From assembly GCF_002292295.1 (NCBI RefSeq), contig NZ_DBBS01000020.1, forward strand, positions 1-56,413: a stretch of 56,413 bases of DNA. The letters are read 5' to 3'. Source of the DNA: Sphingomonas sp. UBA978. GTDB lineage: Bacteria; Pseudomonadota; Alphaproteobacteria; Sphingomonadales; Sphingomonadaceae. Positions 33,033 through 40,736 of this stretch are shown piece by piece. The position numbers were made by a program, and so were the translations under genes. Numbering within the stretch: the stretch's first letter is position 1; each line of letters begins with the position of its first letter. Under the pieces are notes generated by a model that was given only the letters and a program-made list of their open reading frames with translations, ran no database searches and was not told the DNA's origin.

Positions 33033-34031
33033 ATGCGCCATACGTTCTTCTGCATCGACGGCCATACGGCGGGCAATCCGGTCCGTCTGGTGGTCGGCGG
33101 TGCGCCGCTGTTGCGCGGCGCGTCCATGTCCGAACGGCGGCAGGATTTCATGGCGCGGTTCGACTGGATCCGCACCGGCCTGTGCCTCGAGCCGCGCGGC
33201 CACGACATGATGTCGGGCGGCTTCCTCTACCCGCCGACGCAGCACGATACCGATATCGGCATCCTGTTCATCGAAACCTCGGGCTGCCTGCCGATGTGCG
33301 GCCACGGTACGATCGGCATGGTGACGTTCGCGCTGGAGCACGGGCTCATCCAACCGGCCACGCCGGGACGATTGCGCGTCGAGGTGCCGGCGGGGGTGAT
33401 CGAGATCGCCTATGCGACCGAAGGCGCCAAGGTCACGTCGGTGCGCATCGTCAACGTACCGAGCTACGTCGCGGCGACCGGCATCGCGATCGATGTCGAG
33501 GGGCTCGGGCCGCTATCGGTCGATGTCGCCTATGGCGGGAATTTCTACGCGATCGTCGAGCCGCAGGGGGCGTATACGTCGCTCGATGATCTGGGCGCGG
33601 CGCGCATCGTCGATCTGAGCGTGCGGGTGCGCGCGGCGGTGCGCGCGGCGTTCGAACCGGTCCACCCGCTCGATCCCACGATCCACGGCGTCAGTCATGT
33701 GCTGTGGGCGGACGTGCCGCGCGCCGACGGGGCCGATGGTCGCAACGCCGTATTCTACGGCGACAAGGCGATCGACCGCAGCCCGTGCGGTACCGGCACC
33801 TCGGCGCGGCTGGCGCACCTTGCCGCGCAGGGGCGGCTGCGGGTCGGCGAGCGCTTCGTGCACGAAAGCTATATCGGCAGCCGCTTCACGGGCCGGGTGG
33901 AATCGGCCACCTCGCTCGGTGAGAAGGTCGCGATCATCCCGTCGATCGAGGGATCGGCGGTGGCGACCGGGTTCAACACGATCTGGATCGATCGCGCCGA
34001 TCCGTTCTGGGACGGTTTCTCGGTGACATGA
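33033..34031 (+). CDS. 4-hydroxyproline 2-epimerase (proline racemase family)
   Basis: A 332-residue proline-racemase-fold protein. Both catalytic positions are Cys: Cys89 in LPMCGHGTIGMVTFALEHG and Cys252 in DRSPCGTGTSARLAHLAAQG. Two Cys mark proline racemase or 4-hydroxyproline epimerase and exclude the trans-3-hydroxyproline dehydratases, which have Thr at the second position. The absence of other racemase context and the adjacent deaminase and oxidase point to trans-4-hydroxy-L-proline to cis-4-hydroxy-D-proline. The opening HTFFCIDGHTAGNPVRLVVGG is the family N-terminus; a GTG at 33027 is an alternative start. Confidence 0.9.
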   Translation: MRHTFFCIDGHTAGNPVRLVVGGAPLLRGASMSERRQDFMARFDWIRTGLCLEPRGHDMMSGGFLYPPTQHDTDIGILFIETSGCLPMCGHGTIGMVTFALEHGLIQPATPGRLRVEVPAGVIEIAYATEGAKVTSVRIVNVPSYVAATGIAIDVEGLGPLSVDVAYGGNFYAIVEPQGAYTSLDDLGAARIVDLSVRVRAAVRAAFEPVHPLDPTIHGVSHVLWADVPRADGADGRNAVFYGDKAIDRSPCGTGTSARLAHLAAQGRLRVGERFVHESYIGSRFTGRVESATSLGEKVAIIPSIEGSAVATGFNTIWIDRADPFWDGFSVT

Positions 34032-34092
34032 CCGGTCGCGGTCATCGTACAGCGGCGTGCGGTACGGACGTGGACGAAGGAGTGTGCGTGGC

Positions 34093-34746
34093 ATGAGCAT
34101 CGTCATCCGAACCCTGTCCGAACGGGTCTTCGAGATCGTGCGCGACCAGATCGTCACCGGCACGCTGCCCGAGGAGGTGCCGATCCGTCAGGATGCGCTG
34201 GCGCGCGATCTGGGCGTGAGCAAGATCCCGCTGCGCGAGGCGCTCGCGCGGCTGGAGCAGGAGGGGCTGCTGACCAGCCAGGCCAATCGTGGCTATTTCG
34301 TCCGCGGCATGTCGGCCACGGAGGTCGACGAAATCTACGAACTGCGCCTGGGGATCGAGCCGCGCGCCGCGGCTCATGCCTCGACTATCGCGACCGAGAC
34401 GGATCGCGCCGTCGCGATGGCGGCGTTCGAGGCGCTCGATCGCGCGGCCAACGACAGTCTGGGCGATGTCGCGGTGCGCAACCGCGAATTTCACACCGCG
34501 CTCGTCCGGCCCGGTGGCCGCTTGCTCACCACGCAGATGGTCGAGCGGCTGTCGATCCTCGCCGAACGCTACGTCGTCGCGCACCTGCAGCCCGCCGGGC
34601 GCAATGCGCGCGCGCATGTCGAGCACAAGAAGCTGATCGACGCGTGGATGGCGCGCGATGCCGCGCTGCTGGACCGGCTGATGGCCGAACATATCCGAGG
34701 GACTTTGTACGATTTGCACGCGCAGTTCGGCGCACGCGCAGGCTGA
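34093..34746 (+). CDS. GntR-family (FCD subfamily) transcriptional regulator
   Basis: A 217-residue regulator: winged helix-turn-helix at residues about 5-70 (VRDQIVTGTLPEEVPIRQDA, LARDLGVSKIPLREALARLE) and an all-helical FCD effector domain with the metal/ligand positions in IYELRLGIEPRAAAH, NREFHTALVRPG and EHKKLIDAWMARDA. AAGGAG lies ten bases before the ATG. FCD regulators usually respond to small organic or amino acids and bind GTATAC- or TGGTATACCA-like palindromes. Sites of that kind occur four times in this locus, so it is the prime candidate to control the hydroxyproline-glycoprotein genes, perhaps with a pathway intermediate as inducer. Confidence 0.9.
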   Translation: MSIVIRTLSERVFEIVRDQIVTGTLPEEVPIRQDALARDLGVSKIPLREALARLEQEGLLTSQANRGYFVRGMSATEVDEIYELRLGIEPRAAAHASTIATETDRAVAMAAFEALDRAANDSLGDVAVRNREFHTALVRPGGRLLTTQMVERLSILAERYVVAHLQPAGRNARAHVEHKKLIDAWMARDAALLDRLMAEHIRGTLYDLHAQFGARAG

Positions 34747-34767
34747 TACCACCAAGGGGGCTATACG

Positions 34768-36180
34768 ATGTTCGGACCGCGCAAGTCGCCTGAGACGATT
34801 ACCGAGCATCTTGCGGGGCAAAGCCTCGCGAAGACGCTGAGCTGGCCGCATCTGATTGCGCTTGGCGTCGGTGCGATCGTCGGGACCGGCATCTACACCC
34901 TGACCGGTGTGGGCGCGGAACGCGCAGGTCCGGCGGTCATCCTGGCCTTCGCGATCGCGGGCGCCGTATGCGCCTGCGCTGCGCTGGCCTATGCCGAGCT
35001 CGCGACGATGCTCCCGGCGGCGGGCAGCGCCTACACCTTCAGCTACGCCGCCCTGGGCGAGACGATCGCCTGGGTCGTCGGCTGGAGCCTGATCCTGGAA
35101 TATTCGCTCGCCTGCTCGACCGTCGCTGTCGGCTGGTCCGGCTATCTTGTCGGCTGGATCCAGACCGCGGGCGTGCATTTGCCGCCTGCGTTGCTGGTCG
35201 GGCCGCATGGCGGCGGGATCATCAACCTGCCTGCCGTCGCCGTCGCGCTCGCGGTGATGGGCCTGCTGGTGGCAGGAACGCGCGAGAGCGCGACGCTCAA
35301 TATCGTACTGGTCGTCATCAAACTGGTCGCGCTCGGCATTTTCATCGCTTTCGCGCTCCCTGCCTTTCAGGGACAGAATCTCGAACCGTTCATGCCCTAC
35401 GGCTTTGCGGCGACCGAGACCGGCGGCGAGACGCGCGGCGTGATGGCGGCGGCGGCGATCGTCTTTTTCGCCTTTTACGGGTTCGATGCGGTGGCGACTT
35501 CGGCCGAGGAGGCCAGGAATCCGGGACGCGACCTCACGACCGGGATCGTCGGATCGATGCTGGTATGCACGATCATCTACATGCTCGTCGCGGTCGCCGC
35601 GATCGGCGCGCTGCCGTTCCAGCAACTCGCCGACTCGCCCGAGCCGCTGGCGCTCGTCCTGCGCGCGCTCGGAGAACCGCGCGCCGCGTATCTGATCGCT
35701 TTGGCCGCCGTCGTTGCGTTGCCGTCGGTGATCCTCGTGATGATGTACGGACAGAGCCGCATCTTCTTCGTCATGGCGCGCGACGGGCTGCTGCCGAGCG
35801 GTCTGGCGAAGGTTTCGCCGCGTAGCGGCGCCCCGACGCGGATTACGGTGATAACCGGCATCTCGATCGCGGCGATCGCCGGCTTCTTCCGGCTGGACGA
35901 GATCGCGGAACTGGCCAATGCCGGCACGCTGGTCGCGTTCATCTCGGTCGGCGCCTGCCTCATGGTGTTGCGCAGGACGGCACCGGATATGAAGCGGCTG
36001 TTCCGTTGCCCGGCGCCGTACGTCGTTGGTACGCTGGCGATCCTGGGTTGCCTGTACCTTCTGTTGAGCCTGCCGGGTGCGACGATTATCCGCTTCGGCA
36101 TCTGGAACGCGATCGGGCTGCTGGTCTATGTCGCCTACGGCCGTCGGCACAGTTTGCTGAAGCGCGCCGCCGCCACCTGA
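34768..36180 (+). CDS. APC-family amino acid permease
   Basis: A 470-residue inner-membrane carrier with about 12 hydrophobic helices. The consensus start of TM1 is IALGVGAIVGTGIYTLTGVG, followed by ALAYAELATMLPAAGSAYTF, IVFFAFYGFDAVATSAEEAR and the C-terminal pair VVGTLAILGCLYLLLSLPG and TIIRFGIWNAIGLLVYVAYG. The closest subtype by memory is the cationic-amino-acid/YfnA branch. Sitting between the regulator and the peptidase of the hydroxyproline genes, it probably imports hydroxyproline or proline. It has no own operator visible and 21 bases separate it from the GntR gene, so co-transcription is likely. Confidence 0.9.
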   Translation: MFGPRKSPETITEHLAGQSLAKTLSWPHLIALGVGAIVGTGIYTLTGVGAERAGPAVILAFAIAGAVCACAALAYAELATMLPAAGSAYTFSYAALGETIAWVVGWSLILEYSLACSTVAVGWSGYLVGWIQTAGVHLPPALLVGPHGGGIINLPAVAVALAVMGLLVAGTRESATLNIVLVVIKLVALGIFIAFALPAFQGQNLEPFMPYGFAATETGGETRGVMAAAAIVFFAFYGFDAVATSAEEARNPGRDLTTGIVGSMLVCTIIYMLVAVAAIGALPFQQLADSPEPLALVLRALGEPRAAYLIALAAVVALPSVILVMMYGQSRIFFVMARDGLLPSGLAKVSPRSGAPTRITVITGISIAAIAGFFRLDEIAELANAGTLVAFISVGACLMVLRRTAPDMKRLFRCPAPYVVGTLAILGCLYLLLSLPGATIIRFGIWNAIGLLVYVAYGRRHSLLKRAAAT

Positions 36181-36239
36181 CCTTTCCGGCCCTGATCGTT
36201 GCTTGCCGGCAGCGTCCGACGAATGACGGCCGGCCTCAC

Positions 36240-38666
36240 TCAGTTCGCCGGAGCCGGTGCGATCGGTGGTGCGGTGGCGGGAATGACGGGCGCGACCGGC
36301 CGCGGCATCGACGGCGGACGCTCCTCCAGCAGATGGATGGTGAAATAATCGCGCAGCTTGCGCCAGAAGAACGGCTGGAACACCCAGTGGGTGGTGTTGG
36401 GCAGGATGACGAGATCGACGTCGCGGCCCTTTTCGATGAGTGCGTTGGCGAGGCGCAGGCTCTCCGTCACCGGCACATTGTCGTCGATGTCGCCGTGGAT
36501 CAGCAGCAGCTTGCCGACGAGGTTGCCCGCCACCGACATGTTGGAGTTGCGTTCCCACGTCGCCGCATCGGGATTGCCCATCGACACCTCCGGCCACCAT
36601 GCCTTGTCGAGCCGCAGGTCGTGGTTGCCCGACGAGGCGACCGCGACCTTGAAGAAGCCCGGCCGCCTCAGCACGAACCGCGCCGCGTCATAGCCCCCCG
36701 CCGAACCGCCATAGACGCCAACCCGGTCGGTATCGATATAGGGGTAGCGCGCGGCCATCTGGCGGATCAGCGCGATATGGTCGTCCAGCCCGACCTCGCC
36801 GAGATTCCGATAGGCGTCCAGCCGGAACGCCTGCCCGCGTCGCGAGGTGCCGCGCCCGTCGATGGTGACGACGATCGCGCCGAGCTGCGCGACGCTCGCC
36901 GGGCTGTTGGCGATCGAATCGATCCAGGTCGTCGGCACGTCGGTGGTGGTCGGGCCGGTATAGACGTTGTCGATGATCGGATAGCGCCGGCCGGGGTCGA
37001 AATTGGCGGGGCGCCAGATCATGCCGTAGATCGGCGTCCTGCCGTCCGCCGCGACCCCGCGGAACGGTTCGGGCGGCGTGAAGCCGGTGGCAAGCAGCGC
37101 GCGCGCGTCCGCATGGCCCAGCGTCGCGACGATCCGGCCATCGATCGTGGAGCGGACGACGGTGACGGTCGGGCTGGTGGGGCTGGACATCGCATCGACG
37201 AACCACTGGCCGTCGGGCGAGATGCGGGTGGCATGGTCGAGCGGCTCCGGCGTCAGCAGCTGCGGCTGGCTACCGTCGAGGGTCAGGCGGTAGAGCGCGC
37301 GATAATAGGGATTGCGGTCCCCCTCGCGCCCGACGCCGCTGACGATCAGCGCACGCCCGTGCGCGCCGACATGATCCACCGACAGCACCTCCCACGTTCC
37401 GCGGGTCAGCGGAATGCCGCCATTGGCATCGTCCGGCCGCACCAGATAAAGCTGTGCCCAGCCGGAGCGTTCGGAGATGACCAGCTCGCCGCCCAGTTCG
37501 GGCGCGGGCCGGATCGCGGTGGAGGTGACGGTGACGAGCGGCTTCACCGCCTCGCGCGCGGTGATGCGCGCCCGGCCGGTATTCGCATCGGCGGCATAGA
37601 CGACGAGCGAACCATAGCCGCGTTCGGTCCATTGCGCGCGGATCGTGCGATCGTCCGACCAGTCGAGATCGGGGTCGCCGGGGTAAAGCAGCGATTCCGC
37701 GGGTACCTGCAGCGGCACGAGCGTGGCGCGGCGGCGCTTCAACGCATCCTCGACATCGATGGCCAGCCGGGTCGCCTGCGGCAAATGCGGCGACCCGGCG
37801 AGCGGATAGACGTAGGAAAAGCTGCGGGGATAGAGGCTGCCCGGCGGATTCTCCTGCGTGATCGACAGGCGCGGCACGTCGCGGGTGTCGAGCCGCCAGG
37901 TCGCGATCCGGCGGCTGTCGGGCGACCAGCGCACCGATACGGGCATCGGCGGCTCCTCGGTCCCCGCGCTCAGGATGTCGGCGAGGGGCGGGATGCCACG
38001 GCCATAGGGTTGATGGCGGGTGCCGTCGGTGGTCAGCGCCACCTCGCGCCCGGATTTCCGATCGCGTGCGAACAGGTTGAAATCGCGCGCCACGATCTCG
38101 AACCGTCCGTCCGGCGATACCATGCCTTCGCTGCCGGACGCCCGCCGCGGCACTTCGGCAAGCGTACCGGCACGGTCGATCGTCACGCGGCGGTCATCGA
38201 CGGAGAGGGAGAGGATACCCGTTTTCACGTCATAATCGGGGCGGGTGAGGCTGAGCATCCGGGGATCGATCTCCCGTCCGACCCTCTTGCCGACCGCGGC
38301 GGCGATGGTGGCCTCGTTGATGACGGGCTGTATCGCTCCGGTCGTGAGGTCAAGATACAGGAAGTCGCGCTTGCCGGCAGGGCCACGGCGATAGAGCAGC
38401 CCGGCTCCGTCCGACGTGAACGCCGTGCGAAGATCGGCATCGACAATCAGACGATCGATCGCCGGGCGCAGATAGGCATCGGCCCTGGCGTAGCGTTCGG
38501 CGACGCTGGGCCAGTGAGGTGCGGTCGGCGACGCAGTCGGCGTCGAGGGAGCCGCCGCTCGCGGTGTCGCCTGTTGCGTGTGCGCGGCTGTCACCGGCGC
38601 CATCGTCGCCAGCATGACGGTGGCGAGCAGCATGCCGCGCAAGCTGCGCCCGTTCGATCGTATCAT
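36240..38666 (-). CDS. S9-family prolyl oligopeptidase / dipeptidyl peptidase IV-like enzyme, exported
   Basis: An 808-residue serine peptidase. Signal peptide MLLATVMLATMAPVTAAH, then a DPP4-type beta-propeller (residues about 80-560: PVSVRWSPDSRRIATWRLDT, HATRISPDGQWFVDAM) and the alpha/beta-hydrolase domain. The nucleophile is Ser655 in YGGSAGGYDAA; the acid and His lie in LLLIHGDIDDNVP and LPNTTHWVFQPFF. This family cleaves after proline-type residues, which suits hydroxyproline-rich peptides. Convergent with the permease. The ATG at 38666 follows operator site 3 by about 55 bases. The large open frame on the opposite strand is a GC-rich shadow. Confidence 0.92.
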   Translation of the reverse strand: MIRSNGRSLRGMLLATVMLATMAPVTAAHTQQATPRAAAPSTPTASPTAPHWPSVAERYARADAYLRPAIDRLIVDADLRTAFTSDGAGLLYRRGPAGKRDFLYLDLTTGAIQPVINEATIAAAVGKRVGREIDPRMLSLTRPDYDVKTGILSLSVDDRRVTIDRAGTLAEVPRRASGSEGMVSPDGRFEIVARDFNLFARDRKSGREVALTTDGTRHQPYGRGIPPLADILSAGTEEPPMPVSVRWSPDSRRIATWRLDTRDVPRLSITQENPPGSLYPRSFSYVYPLAGSPHLPQATRLAIDVEDALKRRRATLVPLQVPAESLLYPGDPDLDWSDDRTIRAQWTERGYGSLVVYAADANTGRARITAREAVKPLVTVTSTAIRPAPELGGELVISERSGWAQLYLVRPDDANGGIPLTRGTWEVLSVDHVGAHGRALIVSGVGREGDRNPYYRALYRLTLDGSQPQLLTPEPLDHATRISPDGQWFVDAMSSPTSPTVTVVRSTIDGRIVATLGHADARALLATGFTPPEPFRGVAADGRTPIYGMIWRPANFDPGRRYPIIDNVYTGPTTTDVPTTWIDSIANSPASVAQLGAIVVTIDGRGTSRRGQAFRLDAYRNLGEVGLDDHIALIRQMAARYPYIDTDRVGVYGGSAGGYDAARFVLRRPGFFKVAVASSGNHDLRLDKAWWPEVSMGNPDAATWERNSNMSVAGNLVGKLLLIHGDIDDNVPVTESLRLANALIEKGRDVDLVILPNTTHWVFQPFFWRKLRDYFTIHLLEERPPSMPRPVAPVIPATAPPIAPAPAN

Positions 38667-38721
38667 TCGACCCCCTGTTTGCCAGCGACGAATACACGCG
38701 CGCCGGACTCGCAACAATTAA

Positions 38722-38739
38722 ATTATACGATATAATATT
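38722..38739 (-). promoter_or_regulatory. GTATAC-type operator, site 3 (S9 peptidase promoter)
   Basis: ATTATACGATATAATATT, reverse AATATTATATCGTATAAT. It contains ATATCGTATA as in site 2. It lies about 55 bases upstream of the peptidase ATG, overlapping an AT-rich -10-like stretch. Confidence 0.5.
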
Positions 38740-38937
38740 GTCTCGCGTTGTTGGATATTTGGCTGGTTGCCGATGATCCGGTCATTGTCAGGGATCGCCC
38801 GTCGGCCACGCAAGGGCATGTCCGTCCGATGCAACGCGGCTGCGGCGGCAGCATCGATCGACCGGTGTCGTAATCGATATGCGTGACAATGGGATAGAGG
38901 CGAACCTAGCCAGCGTCCGGCGCTCAGCCCCTCCCAG

Positions 38938-38955
38938 AATCGTATACACTATGGC
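38938..38955 (+). promoter_or_regulatory. GTATAC-type operator, site 4 (FecI promoter)
   Basis: GAATCGTATACACTATGG, sharing ATCGTATAC with the reverse of site 2. It lies about 150 bases upstream of the ECF sigma gene. One base is inserted between the core and the ACTAT half compared with sites 1 and 2. Confidence 0.5.
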
Positions 38956-39101
38956 GGCGCGACCGATCCTGTGCAAAGATCGTCCCGTCGATCCGGCGAT
39001 CTGCCAACAAAAAGCGTCGCGATGCGGGCGGCGGATGTCGGAAAGTGCGGCGTCGCGCATCTCTAGCAACAGGCCGGCAGCGCAGCCGGGAGGAGGCAAG
39101 C

Positions 39102-39692
39102 ATCTCGTCGCAACGACAGGCTCGTCCCGAGGTTATTGCGTGGGTTGGAGACCATATTCTGCCGAACGAAGCGCATGTACGCGCCCGCCTCGCGCGGATG
39201 GGCGTTCCCGACAGCGAGATCGGCGACATCGTGCAGGATGCCTATGTCGCGCTCGCGCGGCTGGACAGCGTTGCGCACATTCGCAACCCGCGGGCCTATT
39301 TCTTCACCGCCGCGCGTCATGCCCTTCTGCAACGCGTCCGTCACGATCGTATCGTCCGCATGGATGCGTTGACCGAGGCCCAGGCGCTGGTGCTGGCCGA
39401 CGACGAACCCGATCCGTACCGTCACACCAGCGCACGGCTGGAATTGCTGCGTGTCCAGCGCCTGATCGACGCGCTGCCGCAACGATGCCGGACGATATTC
39501 CTGCAGCGGCGCGTGCACGGCGTGCCGCAACGCGAGATCGCCGAACGCATGGGGGTGAGCGAAGCGGTGGTCGAGGCGCAGGCGATCCGCGGGCTGCGCC
39601 TCGTCATGAAGGCAATGGAAACAGAGGACACGGCCGCCGCCCAGGCGTGCCCCGTCGCGATCGAGCAGGACAATGACAGAAACCAACGATGA
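39102..39692 (+). CDS. FecI-like ECF sigma factor (probable ATC start)
   Basis: A 170-200 residue extracytoplasmic sigma factor. Region 2 is VRARLARMGVPDSEIGDIVQ, DAYVALARLDSVAHIRNPRA and YFFTAARHALLQRV; region 4 is LPQRCRTIFLQRRVHGVPQR with EIAERMGVSEAVVEAQAIRG. No ATG, GTG or TTG fits the family N-terminus. A perfect AGGAGG at 39091-39096 is followed five bases later by ATC, in frame, giving ISSQRQARPEVIAWVG, the length FecI proteins show before RPE-IxW. A GTG at 39045 would add 19 basic residues with no ribosome-binding site. It transcribes the TonB receptor genes when released by FecR. It overlaps fecR by 20 bases. Confidence 0.86.
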   Translation: MSSQRQARPEVIAWVGDHILPNEAHVRARLARMGVPDSEIGDIVQDAYVALARLDSVAHIRNPRAYFFTAARHALLQRVRHDRIVRMDALTEAQALVLADDEPDPYRHTSARLELLRVQRLIDALPQRCRTIFLQRRVHGVPQREIAERMGVSEAVVEAQAIRGLRLVMKAMETEDTAAAQACPVAIEQDNDRNQR

Positions 39693-40638
39693 GGGCGCAG
39701 CCTATTGGGCGAGCCGCCTGGACGACGGCGCGCTGGACGCCGCGGCCACGGACGCCCTGCAGGCCTGGCTCGACGCCGATCCGCGGCGGTGCGGCACGTT
39801 GCTGCGTGCGCAGGCGGGTCTCTCCCGGGTGCAGCGGTTGCGGGCGGCGGGCGTCGCCGCGCCGATCCCGGCGACCGGGCGGATGGTGGCCGCGCTGCGC
39901 CGGCATGCCGGCCGGATGATGCTGGTCGCCGCGGCGCTGGTCGCGGTGGTGGCATCGGGGCTGGCCCTGTGGCCGTCGGACCAGCATCTCGTCACCGCGC
40001 TTGGCGAGGTGCGACGTGTGCCATTGAGCGATGGATCGGTGGTGGCGATCAATACCGCGTCCAGCCTGCACGTCGCCATGGAGGCCGCGCAGCGCCGCAT
40101 CGTGCTCGATCGCGGCGAGGCATGGTTCCAGGTCGCGCACGACCGGTCGCGCCCGTTCGTCGTGGCCGTGGGCGCGATCGAGGTCGAGGCGGTCGGCACC
40201 GCCTTTTCGGTCCGGCGGCGCGACGACGGCATCGATCTTCTGGTCACGCAGGGGGTGGTCGAGGTTCGCCGCGGCGGCGCCGGGCCGGCGCTGCGGGTAC
40301 GGGCCGGCGAAAAGATGGTCGTTCCGACCGCAGGCGTTCCTGCGCCACCCGTCGCGATGCCCGCCGCCGTCGAACGCGACCTGGCATGGCGTAAGGGGGA
40401 GCTCGCGCTCGAGGGACAGACGCTCGGCGACGCGGCGAACGAGATCAATCGCTACAACCGCATCCAGATCGCGGTCGATCCGGCCGTCGCCTCGGCACCG
40501 CTGATCGGATATTTCCGCACCGACGATCCGGTCGCCTTCGCCCGCTCCGCCGCAGCGGTCGCCCAGGCGGACATGATCCAGGACGGCGAAACCATCCGCA
40601 TCACCGTCCGGCGGCAGTTTCGCGACAGTTCGAAATAA
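39673..40638 (+). CDS. FecR-family anti-sigma factor / signal transducer
   Basis: A 321-residue single-span inner-membrane protein. Cytoplasmic N-terminus (YWASRLDDGALDAAATDALQ, WLDADPRRCGTLLRAQAGLS) binds sigma; one membrane helix MMLVAAALVAVVASGLALWP is at about 82-101. The periplasmic FecR domain includes GEVRRVPLSDGSVVAINTAS, VVAVGAIEVEAVGTAFSVR and the C-terminal secretin-like fold NEINRYNRIQIAVD that contacts the STN domain of the receptor. Gene order sigma, FecR, TonB receptor is the classical cell-surface signalling triad. Confidence 0.92.
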   Translation: MTETNDEGAAYWASRLDDGALDAAATDALQAWLDADPRRCGTLLRAQAGLSRVQRLRAAGVAAPIPATGRMVAALRRHAGRMMLVAAALVAVVASGLALWPSDQHLVTALGEVRRVPLSDGSVVAINTASSLHVAMEAAQRRIVLDRGEAWFQVAHDRSRPFVVAVGAIEVEAVGTAFSVRRRDDGIDLLVTQGVVEVRRGGAGPALRVRAGEKMVVPTAGVPAPPVAMPAAVERDLAWRKGELALEGQTLGDAANEINRYNRIQIAVDPAVASAPLIGYFRTDDPVAFARSAAAVAQADMIQDGETIRITVRRQFRDSSK

Positions 40639-40736
40639 TTTCTGTGACGGTGGCGTAGGAAAGTTTCGGGCGGCGCATCTTGATGTGTGGGGACGCTGCG
40701 GCCGGGGGGCTGCGGCGTCGAGGGGGAACACATGTG

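Larger units (their letters stand above)
38667..39101. other. Control region between the S9 peptidase and FecI genes
   Basis: 435 bases between two divergent genes, holding operator sites 3 and 4 and AT-rich promoter-like sequence near each. No other gene is supported. Confidence 0.5.

Noticed and set aside
33033..34031. trans-3-hydroxyproline dehydratase as identity of the racemase-family protein
   Set aside because: The second catalytic position is Cys (SPCGTG) and not Thr, so epimerase/racemase chemistry is expected.
34042..36600. 852-codon minus-strand frame across the GntR and permease genes
   Set aside because: Repetitive Arg/Gly/His/Asp composition and no motif; both plus-strand genes are convincing.
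36006..38735. 909-codon plus-strand frame opposite the S9 peptidase
   Set aside because: Same low-information composition; the peptidase on the minus strand has signal peptide and catalytic triad.
39045..39101. GTG at 39045 as start of the FecI gene
   Set aside because: No ribosome-binding site, basic extension not expected in the family, and a perfect AGGAGG lies downstream before ATC.
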